64,000 bases of DNA from Flavobacteriales bacterium (GTDB lineage: Bacteria > Bacteroidota > Bacteroidia > Flavobacteriales_F > PHOS-HE28). Under the pieces are notes generated by a model that was not told where the DNA came from, did not search any database, and worked only from the letters and a program-made list of their open reading frames with translations. The stretch lies in contig JACJZI010000007.1 of NCBI GenBank assembly GCA_020635655.1, positions 62,001-126,000 on the forward strand, given 5' to 3'. Below are positions 51,201-58,275 of the stretch, one piece after another (the first letter of the stretch is position 1; every line of letters starts with the position of its first letter). Made by a program: the position numbers and the translations under genes.

Positions 51201-52600
51201 TTGTTGCCGTGAGCCTGTTGCATGAATCGAACACGCTTTGCGATGTGACGATCCCCGGCATCACCAACGACTGCGCACCCCCGCCCCCCTGTTTTGACAA
51301 CGAGATGTCGTTGTCGATCCGGACGGATGAGTATCCCTATGAGATCACCTGGGAGATCACCCCGGCGGGTGGCGGCGCCCCCCTCTGCAGCGGTGGTCCC
51401 TACTTCGTGCATAACAACATGGAGGTGGAGACCTGCTGCCTGCCGGATGGTTGCTATGCCCTGACCTTCTACGACAGCTTCGGTGATGGCATCGACGCGC
51501 CGGGTGGGTACGTGCTTCGCGACCCGAACGGGGAGCGCATCCTGGACAGTGACGGCACCTACAGCAGCGCTGGCACGGCCGATCAACCCTTCTGCCTGCC
51601 CATCAGCGGCCAGAAGCTCGTGTTCCTTGATCGTGACCGCGAGGATTGGCTGAGCGGTGAATCGATGATCGCACAGGAAGATCCCGACGTGAGCGCCCAA
51701 TGGGGCGTGGGCGACCAAACGGACGACGGTTACCAGTTCTGGTTCCTCGACCCTGATGGCGGATATTCACGTCGCATCCTCCGCAACCATGCCACCTCCG
51801 GCGGTTACGGCCCGGCCAACGCCACCCGTGCCTGCAAGCTGAAGGTGAACGGATGGGTGACCCTGCCCATTCCCACCGATGTACTGCTGAACGTGCGCGT
51901 GCGCGCCAGTGTCAATGGGGTGTACAAGGAATTCGGACCGGCGACCCGTTTCAAGATGCTCTCCGCACCCGTGGCCTGCCCGACGACCAAGTTGATCGAC
52001 GATCCCGGCAATGCCAATTATTCCTGTGGCGTGACGCGCACATTTGGCGGTTCGGACAAGATCTACTGCTACCCGGTGAGTGGCGCCAACAAATACCGCT
52101 GGCGGTTCGAGAACGCGGACGAGAACTTCGTTCGGATCATCGCTACGACCGTGCCGGGCCTCGTGCTGAACTGGGTCACGCTTCCCCTCGTCCCCGGCAG
52201 TCCTTACGATGTCAAGGTCCAGGCAAGCTTCGACGGCGGGGCCAATTACTGCGCCTATGGGGACAGCTGCGAGGTGTTCATCATGCTGCCATCCGTGGCT
52301 CAGAACGACCGGATCGTCTCCGAGGATCGGGAGCACATGGCTACCCTATTCCCCAACCCCAACAACGGCGAGCAGGTCTACCTGACGATGACCGGTCTGC
52401 CCGAGGGTGAGGATACGAACGTGTCCGTGGAGATGTTCGACATGTACGGGAATCTGGTCATGAGCACGGACCTGAAGACCAACGGAGGTACGCTCAACAC
52501 CGTGATCGATCTCCATGGCACGCTGGCCGATGGTCTCTACACGGTGAACATGACCACGGGAGGCCAGATCCACGTTGAAAGACTGATCATCAACAAATAG
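48221..52600 (+). CDS. Large T9SS cargo protein with two lamin-tail domains and duplicated modules
   Basis: A 1459-residue secreted protein. Signal peptide: WLAMLGLAMAPAWVDAQ. An N-terminal module (~25-205) is followed by a ~90-residue repeat (NAESAVCNSMTSGAGNDTYD to NCEP, ~220-305), a beta-sandwich, lamin-tail domain 1 (IVINEVDSDTPGTDDMEFVE), a second copy of the repeat (QTESAVCNSSNPGPGDTYDL to VCEP, ~670-755) and lamin-tail domain 2 (LKINEVDYDMPGTDTTEFVE). Further beta domains follow. It ends in a type A sorting domain (MATLFPNPNNGEQVYLTMTG, LADGLYTVNMTTGG). A strong terminator follows the stop. Role at the cell surface unknown. Confidence 0.9.
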   Translation: MKNRSRNSRPWLAMLGLAMAPAWVDAQIAAWDFTGENTVATSTAEVFDANMDASNLVTRGVNAPASSGTNSFRTQGFQNDGISTANLDYFQITLSASTGYTLSLSTIDARLTGTSSYSAAPGASNQFAYSLDGTTFSLIGSPAVVIGTNQTIPQIDVTGIPALQNVADGVTITLRFYATGQTGTGGWGFYSNTSGAYGLAVGGTLTPSGPACGITLNAESAVCNSMTSGAGNDTYDLSIPYNGVQAGVTVINNSGSGSVTGDDPATVSDGTIVISGISEDDAYDVTFSMPCDALTVSGAAPNCEPAPAGTIINFDDDLNWTQGSVALTSYASDHLYASNDWSFTGGPALRQGTAAQDGFPGAFGTYSWRLQNVATVDWRATWQGTDIIDVFGFKVRRWDGSPSPAFEVSYSTDGGSTFSASVQTIDNTYLNNTSDWTTFSYTIPSPAAVAAGQFVVRVASTGTTERIMIDDFYFETSPLPPGAGIVINEVDSDTPGTDDMEFVELYGPANAPLDGLVLVFWNGSNDQSYSAIDLDGFSLDANGFFVAGNSGVTPAPGVTFANNLLQNGADAVALYVGDATDFPTGTPVTATNIIDALVYDTDDADDTGLLSVLTPGQPQINENANGNKDLESCSRFPDGGTPLNTSTYVVQLATPGATNVGSCGVVFQTESAVCNSSNPGPGDTYDLSIPYSGIQAGVTVINNSASGSVSGDDPATVANGTIVISGINETDNYDVSLSSPCDLVNVTGQAPVCEPPIDYTVLKINEVDYDMPGTDTTEFVEIKNTGALAINIGGVQLQLINGSNGLPYATYVLNNTVLAAGDYYVVGSSYVENVDQVEWTSNGIQNGAPDGVALLDPSNNLLDAVTYEGDIAGYTEGSGVGLEDNPTGVPPYNELSISRYPDGTDTDQNNVDFMVKCITPGTTNSPANDFCVCAPAQATIGTQCIDEFTFNIIVNVTDLGSSSNVVVLDDLNGYLEIATTTGPIVLGPYNNNDVVAVSLLHESNTLCDVTIPGITNDCAPPPPCFDNEMSLSIRTDEYPYEITWEITPAGGGAPLCSGGPYFVHNNMEVETCCLPDGCYALTFYDSFGDGIDAPGGYVLRDPNGERILDSDGTYSSAGTADQPFCLPISGQKLVFLDRDREDWLSGESMIAQEDPDVSAQWGVGDQTDDGYQFWFLDPDGGYSRRILRNHATSGGYGPANATRACKLKVNGWVTLPIPTDVLLNVRVRASVNGVYKEFGPATRFKMLSAPVACPTTKLIDDPGNANYSCGVTRTFGGSDKIYCYPVSGANKYRWRFENADENFVRIIATTVPGLVLNWVTLPLVPGSPYDVKVQASFDGGANYCAYGDSCEVFIMLPSVAQNDRIVSEDREHMATLFPNPNNGEQVYLTMTGLPEGEDTNVSVEMFDMYGNLVMSTDLKTNGGTLNTVIDLHGTLADGLYTVNMTTGGQIHVERLIINK
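48874..49136 (+). repeat. Internal gene duplication, copy 1
   Basis: Encodes the first ESAVCN...NCEP module of the large T9SS protein. It is similar at DNA level to 50228-50485, including near-identical stretches such as TACGACCTGAGCATTCCCTA and GGCACCATCGTGATCAG. Confidence 0.75.
50228..50485 (+). repeat. Internal gene duplication, copy 2
   Basis: Second copy of the module at 48874-49136, about 1.35 kb downstream in the same gene and frame. It shares CACCATCGTGATCAG and TACGACCTGAGCATTCCCTA. Differences are mostly at third codon positions, with one two-residue length change near its start. Confidence 0.75.
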
Positions 52601-52625
52601 CGGGGATAGCCCCATTGAAGGGATG

Positions 52626-52660
52626 GCCCCGTTCCCGCGGTTCGCGGGAACGGGGCTTTT
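52626..52660 (+). terminator. Strong intrinsic terminator after the large T9SS gene
   Basis: A 14-bp perfect stem (52626-52639 with 52643-52656, GCCCCGTTCCCGCG against its complement), a 3-nt loop and TTTT immediately after. It lies 26 bases beyond the stop. The following 233 bases, to the end of the convergent gene at 52894, hold no gene that I can see. Confidence 0.92.
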
Positions 52661-52893
52661 CCTTGGAACCGCCCCGGGGTCGATCGAGGTCGGTCCGTTG
52701 GATGACCCTCATGCAAGGGGAAAGGGATCGCCCGGGCGGTCGGGGTCCGGGCAAGACCTGCACGCCCCAGCACGGGGTCGAAAGGACCAGCCGCAGCGCC
52801 AGCCGGCCAAAGCGGGCGGCATGCGTCGTCCAAGCGGACAGCATCCCATGTGCCTGAACCGTGCGTGTATCCGATGTGCGTCCCGAGGTGAAC

Positions 52894-54534
52894 TCAATGG
52901 AGGATCAACGCAGCACGACGGGCGAGCAATTGTCCCGAGGCGGACCGCCAGGCAAGGATATATGCGCCGGAGCGGAGGTTCTCCACGGAAAGGTCGAGGT
53001 GGTCGACCTCCGGTCCCATTTCACCGGAAAGAACGATGCGACCAGCCGGATCATACAGTGTCAGGCTTGTACGCCCGACCACGCCATCCTTGCTTACCCG
53101 CAGAAGGTCATCGGCAGGTACCGGATAGACCAGGAGGCGGGCATGATCGACCAGGTCCGCGATGTTCGTCACGATGAATTGCACGCTATCCGAGGTCAGC
53201 ACGCATCCGTTCCCGAAGTTGGCGACCACGTAGTATGCTCCACTGGTATCCGGCACATAGCTGGACTGGGTGGCACCGGCGATGAAGCCTTCCGGGCCGT
53301 ACCATTGATAGCTGTTCGCGTTCGAGCTGACCAGCGAATCACCGAGGTTCGTGACGATCGGTGGGTCCATGGGGCATTTGTCGACCAGCTTCCGCACCTG
53401 TCCGTTCGCCTGATTGGCCAGGTATAACGTACCATCCGCTCCTTCGGCGATGCAGACATACCCCGCATTGAAGTCGCCCGCCATCGCATCGTTCCATCCG
53501 CCCTGCCCATCCGGCCACAGGTCCCAGACCTCACCCGCACAATAGTCCGTGTAGAAATAGCGCCCGTACAAATGCGGATAGAGCGTGCCGCGGTAGACCC
53601 TTCCTCCCACGGATGAGCACCATGTTCCTCCGATCGCGACGTTGTCATGCGTGGTCAATGGGAACACGTAGGCGTTCATTCCCTGACAGCCCGCAGTATT
53701 GAAGGAGGCATCGCCTTCGTAGCAATGCCAGCCGAAGTTCGGCCCGCTGTTGTCACCGGCCGGCCAGAGATCCACCTCCTCATGGGCGCTCTGGCCCACA
53801 TCACCGATCCAAAGGTCGCCGGTCAGCTGGTCGAACCCGAAGCGCCAGGGATTGCGCAGGCCGTTCGCCCAGATCTCCGGCAGGGTGTCCGGTCCGGCGT
53901 TGACGTAGGGATTGTCCAAGGGAATGGAGTAGGTACTGTCGGGCTCCGGCTTGATCCGGATCAAGGTGCCCAGCGGATCGGACAGGGTCTGTGCATGGTT
54001 CTGGGGATCCCCGGCACTTCCCCCGTCCCCGAAACCGCAATAGAGATAGCCGTCCGGTCCGAAGTTGAGGTCACCGCCATTGTGATTGTAATAAGGCTGC
54101 GGCCATGTGAACAGGACGGTCTCACTGGCCGGGTCGGCCTGACTGCTGTCCGCGCTGACCTGGAACCGCGCGATACGACTTTCGCCTGTGCCTGATCCTC
54201 CCGTATAGTAGACGTAGAAGTAGCCGTTCTGCGCATACTCCGGATCGAACACCAATCCCAGCAAGCCCTGCTCATCCTGGGGGTTGTTCACCTCGGAGGA
54301 GATGTCAAGGAACGGTGTGGACTGCATGGTCATGCTGTCCGTGATGATCCGGATGAGACCGTCCCGTTCCACGACGAACAAGCGACTGTCGCCACAATTG
54401 GCGATATCGACCGGTTCGCTCAGGCCGTTCGCCCATTGGACCAATTGCACTTGAACGTTGTTCTGCGCTTGTGCGCCGCTGGTCAGCAGGTACGCCGTGA
54501 TGAGCAGCAGGCCGGGGTGGGTCGGAATCCGCAT
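52894..54534 (-). CDS. PQQ-type sugar dehydrogenase-like (GSDH) T9SS cargo protein
   Basis: A 546-residue secreted beta-propeller. The signal peptide (GLLLITAYLLTSGAQAQ) is followed by the glucose/sorbosone dehydrogenase fold (~25-390): ANGLSEPVDIANCGDSRLFV, DEQGLLGLVFDPEYAQNGYF, NHNGGDLNFGPDGYLYCGFG, IWANGLRNPWRFGFD and GDVGQSAHEEVDLW. Then come an Ig-like region and a C-terminal sorting domain (LLVYPVPADDLLRVSKDG, LRSGAYILAWRSASG). Whether PQQ and sugar oxidation are retained is unproven. ATG 54534 lies 3 bases after the -7 element TACATTTG, implying a leaderless mRNA. Confidence 0.88.
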   Translation of the reverse strand: MRIPTHPGLLLITAYLLTSGAQAQNNVQVQLVQWANGLSEPVDIANCGDSRLFVVERDGLIRIITDSMTMQSTPFLDISSEVNNPQDEQGLLGLVFDPEYAQNGYFYVYYTGGSGTGESRIARFQVSADSSQADPASETVLFTWPQPYYNHNGGDLNFGPDGYLYCGFGDGGSAGDPQNHAQTLSDPLGTLIRIKPEPDSTYSIPLDNPYVNAGPDTLPEIWANGLRNPWRFGFDQLTGDLWIGDVGQSAHEEVDLWPAGDNSGPNFGWHCYEGDASFNTAGCQGMNAYVFPLTTHDNVAIGGTWCSSVGGRVYRGTLYPHLYGRYFYTDYCAGEVWDLWPDGQGGWNDAMAGDFNAGYVCIAEGADGTLYLANQANGQVRKLVDKCPMDPPIVTNLGDSLVSSNANSYQWYGPEGFIAGATQSSYVPDTSGAYYVVANFGNGCVLTSDSVQFIVTNIADLVDHARLLVYPVPADDLLRVSKDGVVGRTSLTLYDPAGRIVLSGEMGPEVDHLDLSVENLRSGAYILAWRSASGQLLARRAALILH

Positions 54535-54537
54535 GGC

Positions 54538-54545
54538 CAAATGTA
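54538..54545 (-). promoter_or_regulatory. -7 promoter element (TACATTTG) of the GSDH gene
   Basis: An exact TAnnTTTG on the minus strand with only 3 bases between its last G and the ATG. Confidence 0.6.
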
Positions 54546-54583
54546 CCCGGATCGCACGTCCGTGTCCAGGTCATCGGTCCGCC

Positions 54584-54591
54584 TACTTTTG
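54584..54591 (+). promoter_or_regulatory. -7 promoter element (TACTTTTG) of prfC
   Basis: An exact TAnnTTTG on the plus strand, 7 bases before the prfC ATG at 54599, the same distance seen between the tRNA-Val element and its mature 5' end. Confidence 0.6.
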
Positions 54592-54598
54592 CGCGCCC

Positions 54599-56197
54599 AT
54601 GGGATCGCACGAGGAGATCGAACGGCGCCGCACCTTCGCGGTGATCAGCCACCCCGACGCAGGCAAGACCACGCTCACGGAAAAGCTGCTGCTCTATGGC
54701 GGGGCCATCCAGACGGCCGGGGCGGTGAAGAGCAACAAGATCCGCAAGGGCGCCACGAGCGACTTCATGGACATCGAGCGACAGAGGGGTATCTCCGTAT
54801 CCACCTCCGTCATGACGTTCTCCTACGGCGGCCGCCTGATCAACCTGCTCGATACACCCGGCCACAAGGACTTCGCCGAGGACACGTTCCGCACGCTCAC
54901 GGCCGTGGACAGTGTGGTGCTGGTGATCGATTGCGTGAAGGGTGTGGAGGAACAGACCGAGCGTTTGATGCAGGTGTGCCGGATGCGCGACACCCCGGTC
55001 ATCATCTTCATCAACAAGCTGGACCTGGAGGGGCGTGACCCCTATACCCTCTTGGACCAGTTGGAGGAGAAGCTGTCGATCCGGGTGCGCCCCATGACCT
55101 GGCCCATCGGGATCGGCGCCACGTTCCAGGGCGTCTATGATCTGTATCGGGGAAAGCTGCGCCTCTTTGAACCGGAGAAAACGAAGGTGGAGGCGACCTC
55201 CCTGGACATCGCTGACCTGGCCGACCCGGAGCTCGACCGTCGTTTGGGCGTGGAGGCGGCCGCGATGTTGCGCGAGGAGGTGGAACTGGTGAACGGGGTG
55301 TACGACCCCTTCGAACGGAGCACCTATCTGGACGGGAAGGTGGCGCCGGTCTTCTTCGGCAGTGCCGTGAACAACTTCGGCGTGAAGGAAACGCTCGACA
55401 CGTTCATCGACATCGCCCCCCCCCCGCTGCCCCGAGCGACCGACCAGGGACCGGTATCGCCCGAGGACCCGGCCTTCAGCGGCTTCGTCTTCAAGATCCA
55501 TGCGAACCTCGACCCCAATCACCGCGATCGGCTCGCCTTCCTTCGCATTTGTTCCGGTCGGTTCCAGCGCAACACGTTCTACCACCACGTTCGGCTCGAC
55601 CGGCCCGTGCGGTTCTCCAACCCCACGGCCTTCCTGGCCGCATCGAAGCATCTGGTGGAGGAGGCCTGGCCCGGCGATGTGATCGGTCTGTTCGATACGG
55701 GCATCTTCAAGATCGGTGACACCCTGACCGAAGGCGCCAAGTTCCACTTCAGGGGGATCCCTTCCTTCTCTCCCGAACTCTTCCGGGAACTCGTCAACCT
55801 GGACCCCATGCGGAGCAAACAGTTGGACAAGGGGATCCGACAGCTCACGGATGAGGGCGTGGCACAGCTTTTCACACAGGTGCAAGGCAGCAAGAAGATC
55901 GTTGGCACGGTGGGCGAACTGCAGTTCGAGGTCATCCGCTACCGTCTCGAGAAGGAATACGGAGCGAGTTGCGCTTTCCATGCCGTGCAGGCGTACAAGG
56001 CATGCTGGTTGACCAGTGATGATGCGGCCGCGCTCGATGAGTTCTGCCGGATCAAGGCGGGGCAGATCGTCCTGGACAAGGACGACAACCGCGTTTTCAT
56101 GGCCCCGTCCGCCTACATCCTTGATCTTGAACAACGCAACAATCCGGCGATCGTGTTCCACATGACGAGCGAGTTCAAGACCGCCATGGCCGGATAA
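54599..56197 (+). CDS. prfC: Peptide chain release factor 3
   Basis: A 532-residue GTPase that releases RF1/RF2 from the ribosome. G-domain motifs: G1 AVISHPDAGKTTLTEK, G2 region QRGISVSTSVM, G3 LLDTPGHKDF and G4 FINKLD. RF3-specific blocks include IQTAGAVKSNKIRKGATSDF and FSPELFRELVNLDPMRSKQL; GTVGELQFEVIRYRLEKEYG is in domain 3. The length is standard. ATG 54599 lies 7 bases after the -7 element, so little or no leader is expected; the longer upstream frame overlaps the divergent GSDH gene. Confidence 0.96.
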   Translation: MGSHEEIERRRTFAVISHPDAGKTTLTEKLLLYGGAIQTAGAVKSNKIRKGATSDFMDIERQRGISVSTSVMTFSYGGRLINLLDTPGHKDFAEDTFRTLTAVDSVVLVIDCVKGVEEQTERLMQVCRMRDTPVIIFINKLDLEGRDPYTLLDQLEEKLSIRVRPMTWPIGIGATFQGVYDLYRGKLRLFEPEKTKVEATSLDIADLADPELDRRLGVEAAAMLREEVELVNGVYDPFERSTYLDGKVAPVFFGSAVNNFGVKETLDTFIDIAPPPLPRATDQGPVSPEDPAFSGFVFKIHANLDPNHRDRLAFLRICSGRFQRNTFYHHVRLDRPVRFSNPTAFLAASKHLVEEAWPGDVIGLFDTGIFKIGDTLTEGAKFHFRGIPSFSPELFRELVNLDPMRSKQLDKGIRQLTDEGVAQLFTQVQGSKKIVGTVGELQFEVIRYRLEKEYGASCAFHAVQAYKACWLTSDDAAALDEFCRIKAGQIVLDKDDNRVFMAPSAYILDLEQRNNPAIVFHMTSEFKTAMAG

Positions 56198-56202
56198 GGA
56201 AA

Positions 56203-56222
56203 GGGCCGCTCTCGAGCGGCCC
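56203..56222. terminator. Palindromic hairpin between prfC and the convergent small gene
   Basis: GGGCCGCT (56203-56210) pairs with AGCGGCCC (56215-56222). Read on the minus strand it is followed by TTTCC, giving a plausible terminator for the gene at 56246-56605; on the plus strand it lies 6 bases after the prfC stop but lacks a T run. Confidence 0.6.
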
Positions 56223-56245
56223 CTGACAGTTCGGTCGCGGATCGA

Positions 56246-56605
56246 TCACTTGGCCGCCTCCTTCCAGACATTGTATTGTTCCGGACGAAGGATCTCCGAA
56301 AGGCGCGCGTCGATGCGTGCGTCCATGTTCGCGTACTGTGCGGGCATGTCACCCTCGCGTGCTTCTTCCGGCAGCCCCTCGAACCGCTGTTCCAAAGCAT
56401 TGTAGTAGCGCTCCACCTCCATGTACATCTCCTCCACCTGCTCTCGCTGCTCGGGGCTAAGTGACACAGTGCGGTCCACCAGTTGCGTATGCTCGTTGGC
56501 CTTCGCCGTCATTTCGGGCGAATCGGTCACGGTGATGTCCCTGCCTTGTGCCATGGTCGATGCGGTCAAGGCAACGAATGCGATGGTGATGAGCGGCTTG
56601 GTCAT
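56246..56605 (-). CDS. Small exported helical protein, Spy/LTXXQ-like
   Basis: A 119-residue protein with a signal peptide (KPLITIAFVALTASTMAQ) and an all-helical mature chain. VSLSPEQREQVEEMYMEVER and ARLSEILRPEQYNVWKEAAK repeat an LSPEQ / LRPEQ pattern like the LTxxQ motifs of Spy/CpxP periplasmic chaperones, and the charged amphipathic helices agree. The similarity is of pattern only, so the chaperone role is tentative. ATG 56605 precedes the signal peptide directly. Confidence 0.75.
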   Translation of the reverse strand: MTKPLITIAFVALTASTMAQGRDITVTDSPEMTAKANEHTQLVDRTVSLSPEQREQVEEMYMEVERYYNALEQRFEGLPEEAREGDMPAQYANMDARIDARLSEILRPEQYNVWKEAAK

Positions 56606-56756
56606 GGTATGGGTCGATGCGGTTGTCCGTTCAAAGATAGGACGATCGGAAGACGCGTGGCACGGCACAGAGTTGCCTGAGCTTCAGGAACTGCTGATGG
56701 CCCGTTGTTTGTTAAAAGGATCGTTAACGTTCTTCAATGAACATGACAAGCACGCC

Positions 56757-56764
56757 TACTTTTG
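56757..56764 (+). promoter_or_regulatory. -7 promoter element (TACTTTTG)
   Basis: An exact TAnnTTTG on the plus strand, 5 bases before ATG 56770 of the thioredoxin-family gene. Confidence 0.6.
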
Positions 56765-56769
56765 GCCGC

Positions 56770-58266
56770 ATGAGCATGAAACGCACGCTGTTCGTCACCC
56801 TTGCCGCTCTGCTGGGCACAGCGACCCCCGCACAGGAGCAACGCCGTATCGCGGTCCGGATCCAAGGTGCGGAGAGCGATACCGTATTTCTCGCCAATTA
56901 CTACGGCAATAAACTGTTCTATGCGGACACGGCCGTGGCGAATGCGAAGGGTGAGGCGGAATTTTCTCGCAAGGAGGGCTACAAGGCGGGCGTCTACGCC
57001 ATCGTCGTGCCCGGACCCAAGTATTTCGAGTTCATCCTGAACGAACCCGAAGTGCGCTTGCATACCACCATCAAGGACCTGATGGGCGACATGGTGGTCG
57101 ACCGCAGCGAGGAGAACAGGAAATTCTTCGCCTACATCAAGTTCCTGAACCGGAAAAAGGCGGAGGGCGACAGTCTTCGCACGCTTCTCGGTTCCACGGA
57201 GGATGCGGCCCGAAAAGCCACCCTGACCGGTGAATTGGAGGGGTTGGACAAGGTGGTGAAGGACTATCAGAACGACCTGATCAAGGGGTCACCGGACCTG
57301 TTCGTGAGCGAGATCGTGCGCATGAGCCTGCCGCCGGAAGAAACGCAGGTCATGAACCCCGATGGAACGGTGGACAGCCTGGCCTCCTACTACCAGTACA
57401 GGGCCCATTTCTGGGACAATGTGGACCTGCACGATGCCAGGATCCTGGGTACGCCCGTGTTCCAGAACAAGTTCGACGAATATATCGGCAAGGTGGTGCC
57501 TCAGGTCCCCGATACGATCAACAAGCTGGCCGATGAGATCATAGGCAGGCTGGCGTGGGACAAGGAGCTGTTCAAGTTCGCCGTGAACGACATCAGCTAC
57601 AAGTACGAGACCAGTGACATCATGGGCATGGACGCGGTCTTCGTGCACATGGCCCAGACCTACTACTGCCCTGCACCCGGCGAGAAGAGCAAGGCTTTCT
57701 GGATGACCCAGGAGAAGCTGGACAAGTTGTGCGAGCGCGCGGACAAGCTCGCCCCCCTGGTGATCGGCGCACCCGCAACGGACCTGATCCTGCCCGACAC
57801 GACCGAGGCGAACTGGATCAGCATGAACAAGCTGCCCAACGACTACTTCGTGCTGGTCTTCTGGGACCCCCATTGCGGGCATTGCAAGAAGGAGATCCCC
57901 GCGCTATACAAGAGCTACACGGAAAAGATGCGCGACATGGGCATCGGCGTGTTCGCCGTGGCGAAGGCCACCGACAGCCTGCTGTTCCATGATTGGAAGA
58001 AGTTCATTGTGGAGAACCAGCTGGATTGGGTGAACGTGGGTCTCACCTGGCATGTGTTCACCGAAGCGAAGAAACAGGCGTCCAAGTACATCCCGCGATA
58101 CACCACACTGGCCAGCCTCAATTACTCGGAGACCTACGATGTGTATGCCACGCCAAAGATCTTCCTGATCGGTCCCGAGCGGACCATCGTTGGCAAGCAG
58201 CTCACTCCGGAACAGATCGAGGACCTGGTGAAGCGTCTGCGGGATCGGGACAAGCCGAAACAATGA
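56770..58266 (+). CDS. Exported thioredoxin-family protein (TlpA/ResA-like) with DUF5106-type middle
   Basis: A 498-residue exported protein. Signal peptide: LFVTLAALLGTATPAQ. An N-terminal DUF4369-like beta region (~25-110: GAESDTVFLANYYGNKLFYA) and a helical DUF5106-like middle (~110-330) precede a C-terminal thioredoxin domain with the active site CGHC (Cys369/Cys372) in VFWDPHCGHCKKEIP and the cis-Pro region YATPKIFLIGP. It is probably a periplasmic thiol-disulfide reductase, perhaps serving cytochrome or surface protein maturation. ATG 56770 follows the -7 element by 5 bases, so the earlier in-frame codon at 56737 is excluded. Confidence 0.88.
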   Translation: MSMKRTLFVTLAALLGTATPAQEQRRIAVRIQGAESDTVFLANYYGNKLFYADTAVANAKGEAEFSRKEGYKAGVYAIVVPGPKYFEFILNEPEVRLHTTIKDLMGDMVVDRSEENRKFFAYIKFLNRKKAEGDSLRTLLGSTEDAARKATLTGELEGLDKVVKDYQNDLIKGSPDLFVSEIVRMSLPPEETQVMNPDGTVDSLASYYQYRAHFWDNVDLHDARILGTPVFQNKFDEYIGKVVPQVPDTINKLADEIIGRLAWDKELFKFAVNDISYKYETSDIMGMDAVFVHMAQTYYCPAPGEKSKAFWMTQEKLDKLCERADKLAPLVIGAPATDLILPDTTEANWISMNKLPNDYFVLVFWDPHCGHCKKEIPALYKSYTEKMRDMGIGVFAVAKATDSLLFHDWKKFIVENQLDWVNVGLTWHVFTEAKKQASKYIPRYTTLASLNYSETYDVYATPKIFLIGPERTIVGKQLTPEQIEDLVKRLRDRDKPKQ

Positions 58267-58275
58267 GGCTGCCCC